Origin: Cordia subcordata
Lineage: Eukaryota > Streptophyta > Magnoliopsida > Boraginales > Cordiaceae
Direction: 5' to 3'
DNA: 64,000 nt
Assembly (NCBI GenBank): GCA_028554755.1
Contig: JAPTOF010000001.1
Location: 32,259,501-32,323,500, forward strand
Below the pieces are notes generated by a model, which had not been told where the DNA came from, searched no databases, and saw only the letters and a list, made by a program, of their open reading frames with translations. Positions within the stretch are counted from its first letter, which is position 1. The number at the start of each line of letters is the position of its first letter. Positions 14,801-26,800 of this stretch are shown here, one piece after another. A program made the position numbers and the translations under genes.

Positions 14801-17800
14801 ATACTCTACTAAACCAGACTATTCTAATCTAAAAGCTTTTGGGTGTTTGTGCTATCCTTGGCTCAAACCATATGACACCCATAAATTGGAACTCAGGTCT
14901 ACACCTTGTGTGTTTTTGGGTTATTGTCCTCTCACCAAAGGGTTCAAGTGCTTAGACATTAAAACTCACAAGGTTAATGTGTCTAGGCATGTTAGGTTTA
15001 ATGAAACTTTGTTTCTCTATCAATCTTCTAACTCTGCTACTGATTTTCTATCTCAGTTTCAACCAATGGCAGAGTTTTCTACATCAACAAATGGTCCTAT
15101 TTCTTAGTACCCTCCAGTTTTTTCCTTTCCTACTGAATTTCCACCTGAGTTACCTTCCAGTAACATTCACTCCCATGAGTCAGAGTCATATAGTTCTTTA
15201 GGAAATAATATTCTTATGCCTATGCAATCTATTACAAACTCTGTCTCTGATTCCTCTCAGGATCATTCTGTACCTCTTCAGTTTTCAACTCAACAATCAA
15301 CTTCCTCTTCTAAATCTTTCAATGAACTTGCTCCTTCCAGTCATCATCCCATGCTTACTAGATCTAAGACTGGCTGTTTACCCCCACCCTTGTATCAGCT
15401 TCATAGCTTGATTGCCACTCTTACACAACATGAACCTAAGTCTTATAGAGATGTAGCAAAATATCAGTGTTGGGATACTGCTATGAAAGATGAATATAAG
15501 GCTTTACTTGATCAGCAGACTTGGGATTTGGTTCCACTTCCTCCAAATAGACAGCCTATTGGTTCCAAATGGGTGTATAGAATAAAGACCAAAGTTGATG
15601 GTTCAGTACCAAGGTTTAAAGCCAGGTTAATGGCCAAAGGGTATCTTCAAGAGCCTGGTATTGATTACCAGGAAACTTTCAGTCCTGTGGTCAAAAGTCA
15701 GACCATTAGGACAGTTCTATGCTTGGCTTTGCATCATCAATGGAGTTTAAGGTAGTTGGATGTTTCCAATGCCTTTCTTCATGGAGCTCTTGAAGAAGAG
15801 GTATATATGCTTCAACCACAGGGTTTTGAAGATCCTAACAAGCCAGATTATGTATGCAAATTGAAGAAGTCTCTCTGTGGCCTGAAATAGGCTCCTAGAG
15901 CTTGGTATCATAAGCTTTCTAGCTTCTTAATTGCTCAGAAATTTCACATGAGTACTGCAGATAACTCCCTTTTCATTCGTAAAACACTTACTGATTGCAC
16001 TCTAGTGTTGGTCTATGTGGATGATATCATTGTTACAGGGAGTTCATCTTCCTTTATCAATTCCTTATTAGAGGCTATGAGCAGTCAGTTTGCTATGAAG
16101 GATTTAGGACAACTGTCATATTTTTTGGGTATAGAGGTCAAATACACTTCTACTGGCATGGTTCTTCATCAAACTAAGTATGCCAAGGAAATTTTGTCAC
16201 AAGCAAGCATGTCTGAGTGTTCTCCAGTGACAACTCCAACTGTTTCTAAGGCTACTGCAACTACTAAAATCAACTCCGCACTTTATTCTAATGGCACACA
16301 ATTTAGGAGTCTAGTTGGTTCTCTTCAATACTTCACTGTCACAAGGCCAGACCTACAGTTTGCTATCAATACATTATGCCAACACATGCATTCTCCTACT
16401 ATTGCAGATTTTGCCTTACTCAAATGGACTCTCAGATATCTTAAAGGAACTTTGAGTCAGGTCTTTATTTTCAATCTGGACCACTTCATCTTCATGCTTA
16501 TAGTGATTCAGATTGGGCCTTTGATGTGCAAGATAGAAAATCTACAATAGGCTATGTTGTGTTTTTAGGGCCCAATATCATTTCGTGGAATTCTAAGAAA
16601 TAACACACTGTTGCTAGATCTTCTACAGAGGCTGAGTATATAGCAATGGCACATGCAGCTTCTGAGCTAAAGTGGCTTACTTACTTGCTACATGATCTAC
16701 AAGTTCCTGTCGCTTCTCCTATGTTGCATTGTGACAATATTTCTGTTATGGCACTTGCTGCCAATCCTGTTTTTCATGCAAGGACCAAACATATAGAAAT
16801 TGACTATCATTTTGTAAGGGAATAAGTGGTCTATAAAGCTTTACAACTATCGTACATTACTTCCAAGGAACAAGTTGCTGACTTATTCACCAAGTCCCTC
16901 ACACAACAACAGTTCAATTATTTAAAGGGCAGGCTTCCCTTGGTGTCAACCCCTAGGTCAGCTTGAGGGGGGATGATAAGTATAGCAATGGCAAGTATGT
17001 AATTATAGCTGACTAGAAGTTAGTGGTACTGCAGTGTAGGAGTTAGTTAGAGTATTAGTTAGAATATCAGTTAGTTAAGTAATGCCAGCTGTAAGTGGCA
17101 GTTACCATCTTTACTCACTATAAATAGATGAGATCTTGTACACCTAATTCATTAAGTCAATAAAATCATTTCTGCTATCAATTCTTCAAAGAGTGTAACC
17201 GTTGATGGTTTGCTTTTTTGCTAGTCTCCAACACATTAGTTAGACGTGGCTATTAGTACATTGATTTTTGTATCATGTGTGCTAAGTTTTCTTGTCCCAG
17301 GGTACAATTATAGCATGTCAGCAATCAATCAATATGTATTAGCATATGTTGCACAAGGAAATATGATATGGGAGTATATGATGCTCTTACGCTGTCTATC
17401 TTAGTCTTCATCACTCCATCTCACCATGGGTTTGAACCTATGTGACCTCTTTTTTGTTCTATGCATCTCGGCCCAGTTTAGCTAATAATTAACACTGTGA
17501 TGTGCATCTATGATAGAATTATCTTCATCCTATGTATGTCCACTAAATTCATTGCTGTGAATCTCCACTATTTCTTTTATTTCTTTAGTGACAGAAATGT
17601 GTACTTTATCCGTGCAGGTGTTTGACTGCTGGTTTGAGAGTGGTTCCATGCCATATGCATATATCCATTATCCATTTGAGAATGTTGAACTTTTTGAGAA
17701 CAATTTCCCTGGACATTTTGTGGCTGAGGGGCTTGATCAAACCCGCGGATGGTCAGTTCCTCTTATCTTCTAATGCTCCTCTTATTCAGCTACTTAAAAT

Positions 17801-20800
17801 ATACAATAATCACAATGCCTAAAAAAATTAAGTCATTCTCCTCACATAGCATCCTTAGTCCAAAAGATAGTTTGTTAATTGTTAGACCTACAACATAGGC
17901 CTGAGAATTAGTGTGACCCTAGTGGCTTCTGACAATCGATTGAAGAATCATGGACTCTCTTAGCTAATGAATGTTTCCATTTGGCTGTGTTGGACACCAA
18001 CTCTCTCCAGAGACTCTCAGGGTCATGTTTGACACTTTTGATCATGTACAAATTAATTAGAATTTGTTTTGGAGAATGTTATTCTACAGCAAATAAATTT
18101 ATGTAGGTATATGTACTTATATACACGTGCATGTATTTGTTCTCTGGTGTGGTTTGTAGTCTCTTCTCTTTTGCTTTCTGTTTCAATATAATTAGCATCT
18201 GGAAGTCCTATGAAAAAATAAAAAATAAGTCTGTGCATGTTAACTTGTGACTGTTAGAAACATATCCAATGTTCAATATCTAACACACACGCATGCAACT
18301 TCATAAATTGGTATAAGAGCCTTATTATGAAATTTTTTCATAAGAAAGTTATGATCTAAGCATATTCTTAGTGAAGGAGGATTGAAGTAGTTTGCGAGAA
18401 AGTAGCCCATAAATGATAAAATGGATTTTGATAATTTTTGTTATTATGTTGATTATGTTTTAGATATGATAGATTTTACAAATGATAGAATTAGATATTT
18501 TATTGATAATGGAAGCATATTATTATATATTAATCCTTTAAACACTTATATTAATGAGTTTTTATTATTAGATGAATTATTAATACCTTTTAACTATATT
18601 CAAAGACAATTAGTTCAAGATTATATAGATATAATAGATAATCATAATAATGATTTATATAGGTTAGATTTAGAAGCTGAATTAGAATTAATTTATGGAA
18701 ATGATAATCAAAACAATAATAATGAAATAAATAATTTAACTAGACAATTAGATAATTTAAATTTAGAAGATGAAACAGAATCTATTCCTTTAGTACCTAA
18801 TAGTCCATTTAGTCTTAGTAGTTATGAAGGTGATAGTATATATGAAGCTAATATAGATAATTTATATGAATATTGATAAAAAAGACAATATAGGAAAAGA
18901 AATTAAAATTATTAGAGAAAATTTAGATTATATAAAAGAACAAAATAATAATAAACTTAAAAATAAAAGAAAATTAGAAGAAATATCAAATCAAAAAACT
19001 TTAGAATTGAAAAAGACTTCGAAACACTTTTACATAGAACAAAAAGATTACAAGTAGACATAGAACAGTTAAAATATCAAGTAAAAGAAATGGATTATAA
19101 TTTAAAACAATTCTATAAATTACAAGGTTTAGAATTTGGATAATGACAACAATGGAAGATTATAGTAATATAAATTACAAAGAAGCTATTAAATATAGTG
19201 GACAATTTATAAGTCCAGCAGAAGGTATATCCATGACAAAAACAGGAACACCTGCAGAATAAACAATAATAAAACAAAACAATGTTATAATCATATTACA
19301 AATAAAACTTTTCAATAAAATAGATAAATTAGAAAAGAAAATAAATTTGTTAGAAAAAGAAAAAATAAATTATGACAATAAAGTTAGATTAGAAAAAGAT
19401 ATAGATAAATTATCTAATCAAATAAGTAAATTAAATCTAGGAAAGAAAAATTGTGAGGCTCCAAAAGAATACAAATTTTTAATTCATGATCCGAAGAAAT
19501 AATAGTAGAACAATAGGTATAGGTTCAGAAGAAGATACACAACGTACGGAAGGTTTAGCTACAGAAATAAGAAGAATTAATGAAGGAACTATAAGCAATA
19601 GATTTAGGAATTTAATTTCAAGAAATAGACAAACACAATTAATCTTAGATCAAGTAATTGATATAGATAGAGAAATATCAAATTTTAGACAAAATAGATT
19701 AAATTATATTCAACCACAAAACCTATATGATCAAAACTCTAATTTAAATCAATCTAGATTATTAATGCACTATAGAGAAACACAAAATAGATGTGTAGGA
19801 CAAGATGTAATAAGTATAAGTTTAATTAATCCAGGAAGTCAAGAAGCAATTATAAGAGGAAATTTTAATTTAACTCATTTAGGATTAGTAGTAATAGGAA
19901 TAAAAGGTTTAACTAGAAAAGATATAGGTGCAAAAGTATTTATAGCTTTAGTAGATGATAGATTTAATAGTGAACAAGCAATTGTAGGAGCTATAGAAGT
20001 AGATATGAATGATAATGGAGGATTATTTTACTGTGCTCCAGATTATGTACTAAATACTAGAGATTTTATAAAACATTTAAAGGTAAAAATTATGACTAAA
20101 GGTTATGAAACATTAATAGAAGGAAAGAATCTATTAGTATGTACTTCATTTATAGGTAAAATAACACAAAGTAGTCAAGTTAGATTTAAATTTCAAATAC
20201 AAGATACAGCAAAGTTTATTACAAATAAAGGTATAAAACTTCTACCACCATATAAAATAGACGCTTTAGAAAATGCTGGTCAAGAATGGCAAATAAATAA
20301 TATTTTAAATAATACAGCTAGAACTATATATACATCTCAAGAAAGTATGTGGTATAGAAACAATCAAGGAAGAATTCAGTAAGATTTACAGAATATACTG
20401 AAGCAAATAATCATTTAGAGGAAGATCAATTAGAAGAAGAAACTGTAAATGATAATATAAATGAATAGTGAAGAAAATGAAATATTAAAATTATTAGAAT
20501 TAAATAATTTAAAAGAATTAGAATATAGTTTAAGAAATCAAGTTTATAATTTAGGACAAAATATGCAAGAAAATAATAATAATAATATAGAAGAAACATA
20601 TGAATTAGATGAAAATGGTAAAAGAATAAAAAAATTAGATTTCAATAAAAATAATTTAATTAATTTAGAAGAGGAAATTATACAAATAAGCTATAATAAA
20701 GATGAAATTAATTTAATTAGTTTTGAAGATGAAGAAAAAGATAATGATTATATAAAACAATTAGAATTAATAAATAATCATTCACAAATAGATTATAATA

Positions 20801-23800
20801 AAATAATGAAAGAATTTGAAAATATAGACGTAAGTAATAAACATCAAATAAAAATAGAAGAATTTAATTATGAAGAATATATAAAAGAATTAGAAAATAA
20901 AGCATTTAACAAAATAGAAAAAGAAAATAAGGTAGAGTTAAATATAAAAAATTTATATGAGGAAGAAGATGATATAATAAATATATTTTTAAATAATTTA
21001 GAAAAAGAAATAGATAATGAAGAAAAAGAGGATTTAGAAGATTTAGAAAAGATAGAAATTATAAATAATACTGATAGTGAAATAAGTAATAATAGTAAGA
21101 AAATATTTATTGAAAATCTAGAAGAAAAACCTTGCATATTAATGGAAGAAGGTGAAAGTAGTGTAGTGCAACCCAATAGATCTCAAGAAACAAGATTTTA
21201 TATTGAACAACCAGGTAATAGACCATTACACCAATATGGAAATTTACCTAGAAGATTGGTAGATGTATATCCTAATCAAACCACTTATGATAAACCAAAT
21301 TATAGGCCTAAAGGAAAACCATATCCTTTAGAAAAACCTTTTAAAATACAAAAAGCAACTGAACCATTTATTTTAGATATTACAGGAATAGACATACAAT
21401 TAAGAGATAGATATTTACAATTATGGAAAAATGCAGTAGTAGCAGATTTTGTTATTAAACAAGCTGATAAAATATTTACAGTAGAAGAAATGAGTAGATA
21501 TATGACCCAATTTTTAGGAAAATCAGTTAAGGCAAATTGGGAAGAATGGCAACAACGTTTTCCCAATGATATGGCAGAATTAGTAAGGTTAGGAGTTAAT
21601 CCATACAATTTTGTTAATACAATACATTTAATAATTACAGGAAGAAATCCTAATACATCAGATTTAGAATTACAAACATAAGCAGTTAAAAAACTAGAAC
21701 AAGTAAATTTATTAGGATGGAAAGATGTAAAATTATTTATGCAAGAATATTATTATTGGGCATCTCTTAGTGGTAATGTATGGAATGATCAAGTAGTACA
21801 AAAATTTTTACATAAATTACCAGGAGCATTAGGAAAAGAAATATATGATAAATACACTAAAGAAACAGCCAATATAAAAGTTTCATTAGGAAGAGCAATG
21901 CAAATAGTAATAGAAATATTAGTTGATAAATGTACTAATATACAAATTACTAAACAACTTAAAAATGAAACAAGTTTTTGTAAAGAAATATATACTTCAC
22001 AACATTATGGACTACTTAAAAACCCAAAATATAAATATAAAAAATAATTTAAAAAATCTCCTAATAAACAACTTATTTATTGTTTTGTGCTTTTATTGTT
22101 TACAAGAAAACTTTATCTTTACATTTCTTCTTGTTTTCTTGCTTGCTTTTCTTGACTGCTTTCTCGTCACTTGCCTTTAATTTCTAACCACTTTTGTCTT
22201 GATCTGTCGGCTACGTCTTCTTTTCAGCTTTGATTTGCCTCCACTTCCTTGTCTTTAATTTGCTATCGTCCATCTGGATTATTCTCTTCTAATCACTGTC
22301 TTCTTCTGTCTTGTCATCTGCTATTTCTTTGCCTTTGTTGCTGTTGTTTTCCTGGGTTGTAGGACCAGGTGCTTTTGGTAGATTGTCCTGGAACCATGTC
22401 TTGAGTATGTCCTTTGTCTTTTGTTCAATAGCATCATGTAATAATTTTTTCTTTATTGCCTTTTTTAATTTTTTTCTTTCTTTAGTATTTTTATTATGTC
22501 TTTCCGGACTTGATGTGTCTTTATCAGATGCCGGTGAATCTGGACTAGCCGATCTTTCTCCTGCTCGATTAGGATTTTCAGAAGTTTTTGGCAAACTTCT
22601 AGCCTTAACCGGAACTGATTTGTCTTTACGTGTTACCGGTAGAACAGGACTAGCTGGATATTTTACCCCTGATCCAGTGGGTTGTGTAACGGACTTATAT
22701 TTATCTAATAAAACTTTGTATTTGGTTTGCCAGTCCGTTAGGTCTAATTCTAGGGTTTGTATTTTTGTTTGGTATTGCTGTAATATGGTTTGGTAATGGG
22801 TTTTTTCAGAAATAAGCTGATCATTGCGTTCTTTTATGGTTCTAAAGTGTTTGATCATAGTTTCACAGCTAGAGCATTCTTCTCTACCTGTTTCTAGATT
22901 GGTATTGCAAGCTAGGCTTATGAAGAAATTTTTTCCACAGTGTGTTTTAAGTAATGATATTGCTTCTGGTAGGGTTTGTACCCCTTTGTACCATGATCTA
23001 TTGCATTTTCCTACTCCAATTACCATTGCCTCTGTCCATTGTTTGTATACACCTGGAGTATCACCTCTAAAAACACAATAAAATTGAAATTTTCTTGTTA
23101 GTCTTAATTTTAGAAAATAACTTGTTAGGCATTTAATGTATTAATAAACTAGCCATTGTTTTTCTTTAAATAAGATTGCCATAGATTATCTAAAAGTGCT
23201 TGTTGATCTTCAGGTATCAAACTTCCGGGTTGAAACCTGTTTCCTGCATGAATTACTTCTAAATTATTGTTGTCGAAATTTATACGCCTTTGTCCTGCTT
23301 TTGGGCCTGTTGTTTCCACATAGCTAGGGTATTGTATTGGAAATATGTTGATTTTGTCTGAATTGCTTGATGGAGATGCCATCCTGCAAAATAAAAAACT
23401 TGCCTTTTCTAATCTGCTTCAATTAGTTTTCTACTTAACATGTAGACCAGCTATTTATATATTTCTTTTGTAATTTATTAAAATATAATTTTTCTTCTTT
23501 TTCATTTATATTGTCTTGATTTATATTACAATAATTCTGTTTTCCTAATTTATATTCTTCACAATTTTCGCTTTTTTCTATTTCTATATATTCTCCACCA
23601 CGCTTCTGAGCGTACTCTGATGGATTGTCCATATTAAGAGGTGAATATACTGTATTTTGATTTAAATAAATAAAATCGGCATTAATATATATATATATAT
23701 ATATAACTATGTCCAATATCCTACATCTAAGACAAACAGGCTTCTCCATTATCCAATATCTACACACACAGAGTGACATGTATAGCTTTGTCTTTCAGTG

Positions 23801-26800
23801 TTCAGAACTTATTATTTTGAAGTTTGCAACTCTGACAATGTTAACATGCAACTTATTATTTATTTGTTGATAGGACATCCACATGCTTACAAGTAAAAAC
23901 AAAAAACAAAATATGTTCTTCTTGACTATATGTACATATGCATGATATATGTAGTGCATGTATATACATCCAAATACATAGACACATACGCAAAACTTGC
24001 ATTCGTACATATTGCAATAACATTAGAGTTTCAAGGGTTTAACTCTAGCTAGCCTCAAGGTTCAGGATGTTTCTGAAATGAACAGGATCCCTAAGGGTTA
24101 AGACAACCTGCTTCAGGCAACTTGAGTTTTGTCAATACCCAATTTGGTGGTATGGGTACTTCCACGCCTTTTTTAGAAATTAAGCCTGAGGAAGATCAGC
24201 CCCACTCATTTTCACTTGCCTTTTAGATTTTCGACTTGCCAGGCTGACCAGTTCACGACACTGGTTACCTCGGTTGGACCAAAAGTGAATTGCCCTATTT
24301 AGCAGCTACTTTCAGTACCCACTTCTACTGAAACACTTGGTTCCTTTATATTTTTTTTTCTTTTTTCTTTTTCGCTCCATTTGTTTTTGTTTGTACATTT
24401 TGATGGTTCCTTAAATCTTGTCTCTGTCACCTTCAATTCTCTTGTAGTGGATAGTGATGGCTATGTGAATCCATTCAGATTTGTTTTGGTCTTGAAATAT
24501 TCAATTATTCTAAGTTATTCTAATTTCAAATTTTAATTTTATGCCTTTGTTTTGCAGGTTTTATACTCTTATGGTCCTGTCAACAGCATTATTTGGGAAA
24601 CCTGCTTTTAGAAATCTAATTTGCAATGGGCTGGTCCTGGCTGAGGATGGGAAAAAAATGAGTAAGAGATTGAAGAACTATCCTCCACCTTCAGAAGTCA
24701 TCAATGATTATGGTGCTGTAAGTATTACTAGCCACTGTTATGTTCTCTTGGTTGATATTGTTACTTCTATTGTACAGCCACTGCCACTAAGTGGCCATGT
24801 GCACTACGCTAGTAATAGTTCTGCTACTGCTACTGCTACTGCATGGGATCATTCTGACTCCTTGAATTTTCATCCTTAGCGAGCCATGGCATCTGCTTTT
24901 GCTCTGTTGTACAGAATGCACGCTCTAGCACCACCACCACCACCATTTACCACTATGCATGTAGTGGTAACTTATTGAGAAAGCCCCGTGAATGAATTAT
25001 TTATATTTGAAAAAATTTGTGCAGGACGCATTGCGATTGTACATTATAAATTCTCCAGTTGTTCGTGCAGAGCCTTTACGTTTTAAGAAAGATGGAGTCT
25101 ATGGAGTGGTGAGTGTTCTCTAAGCTTGATACTTTGTCTGATTTTGCAATTGAGTTTCTCGGTTTAGTTTACCAATTCATTTGTAATTCTTGCTCTAAAA
25201 GGTGTGCAGTCCATTCTGTCTTGTATCTCCTCTTTGGATCTGTTGTCATTTGGTGGGTATTGTTTATGCAGGTTAAAGATGTCTTTTTGCCATGGTATAA
25301 TGCTTATAGGTTTCTCGTTCAGAATGCAAAAAGGCTAGAGGTTGATGGGCTTGCGCCATTTGTTCCTATGGATCAAAACACTCTTCAGAACTCATCAAAT
25401 GTGCTTGATCAATGGATCAATTCAGCAACCCAGAGTTTAGTTCTTTTTGTCCGTCAAGAAATGGATGCTTATAGGCTGTATACGGTTAGTTGTCTTTGGA
25501 AGGAAATAGAAGTTTCTGCTATTAGTCACTTGTTTGCTATCTCTGATGACAGGGCATGGACTTTTGAAAATAATGTCTGTTGAGTGTATATGAATTTTGC
25601 AAATGTATTTATCATAATTATATGTAGGTGTGCATATATATTTATTTTCATATGATTGCATATAGATGTACATATATATTTTATTTGTCCAGATAAACTT
25701 TTTCTAATTTTTGTTCCTTGTAGGTGGTTCCGTATCTCCTTAAATTTCTAGATGATCTAACAAATATATACGTCCGTTTCAACCGGAAGAGGCTAAAAGG
25801 TCGTACTGGGGAAGAGGATTGTAGAACTGCTCTGTCAACTCTTTACCAAGTGAGACATTGTCAAGACTTTCTTTTTGTGTCTTAAAGATCTGCTTAGATC
25901 TTGTCTTTACGACATATTGCTTACCATGTGCCTCAATCTTATTTTCATGAGATGTTTATACCTTTGTTGCATAGAATTTCCTTTTACAATATTTTCTTCC
26001 ATGTATTGCTAATGAAGAATGGTGAACATGTATTAGCATAGATGACGGATGTCTATAATGTTAGTTTGTCTTCTATCATGTACGACATGTTTATTCTTGA
26101 AGGGTTAGAGAATTAAGTTAATATTGGAAACCTTGTAGCTGGATCCTTGACAAATCTAAGAGAAGTAATAACTGTATTTTCTGTGGGAGGTCAATTGAGT
26201 GATTACTTAGTGTGGCTATTTGGTTTTTAGTTTTTCTCTGACTTGCTTACTTGTCCTAATTTGGCACAAAATGGCTTTTAACCTAGGTTTTACTAACATC
26301 ATGTAAAGCAATGGCTCCCTTTACGCCATTCTTCACCGAGGTTCTCTATCAAAACCTGCGAAAAGTTTGCAGCAATTCAGAGGAAAGTATTCACTATTGC
26401 GACTTTCCGAAGGTTGAAGGGAAGGTACTGTTAATCTGCTTGTCAGTTCTGCCTTGTTTAGTCCATCTCTTACCATTATGAAAGTTTTCTGAATAGTGTT
26501 GTGTGGTTCTGCTACACAATTTGACAATGTTCAATACTGTCCCAGAGAGAGGAGCGTATTGAAAGAAGTGTTAAAAGGATGATGACCATAATTGATCTCG
26601 CCCGCAATATTCGAGAGCGTCACAACAAACCTCTGAAGACACCACTAAGGTAGTTCTTCTAATTTCTGTTTATTGCCTTCCCTCAAATCATTTCCAGCTT
26701 GTAATACCTCTCTATTGTTCTCCTGCTGTGAATTTGTTTGCTCAATTGTCAGGGAGATGGTGGTTGTGAATCCTGATGAAGAGTTCCTAGATGACATTGC

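Larger units (their letters stand above)
12284..17188 (+). mobile_element. Ty1/Copia LTR retrotransposon (4.9 kb), inserted in IleRS intron in sense orientation
   Basis: Complete structure: 215-bp LTRs starting TG and ending CA, target duplication AAGAG (12279-12283 and 17189-17193), Met-tRNA-like primer site, gag, protease, integrase, RT, RNase H in Copia order, and a purine tract before the 3' LTR. I count five substitutions between the LTRs over 215 bp, so insertion is fairly recent. Coding is broken by several nonsense codons and small frame shifts, so it is non-autonomous. Short LTRs and the GNGQVLPI protease neighbourhood resemble the Ale/Retrofit lineage, but that placement is tentative. 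Confidence 0.95.
18291..23752. mobile_element. Endogenous pararetrovirus (Caulimoviridae) relic, rearranged head-to-head
   Basis: A strongly AT-rich block inside the IleRS intron 17752-24557. The + strand piece (about 18308-22075) has a Met-tRNA-type primer site followed by five overlapping ORFs ending in a coat protein. The - strand piece (about 22076-23686) has a viroplasmin/transactivator-like ORF, a short ORF upstream of it and perhaps the tail of a polyprotein. Protease, RT and RNase H are missing. The coding frames carry nonsense codons and frame breaks, so it is a defective fossil. The block is bounded by near-identical words (CAATATCTAACACACAC at 18274; CCAATATCTACACACAC at 23753), and a TA microsatellite lies near the right edge. 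Genus is uncertain. Both ends are estimates. Confidence 0.85.

Noticed and set aside
18421..20468. Viral ORFs considered as host mitochondrial or plastid DNA because of high AT
   Set aside because: The Met-tRNA primer site, chained ORFs, 30K-type movement motif and coat motif fit a caulimovirid; no organelle gene motif is present.
22311..22796. 161-residue + strand ORF
   Set aside because: It is the antisense shadow of the viroplasmin-like ORF, whose - strand frame has the conserved domain.
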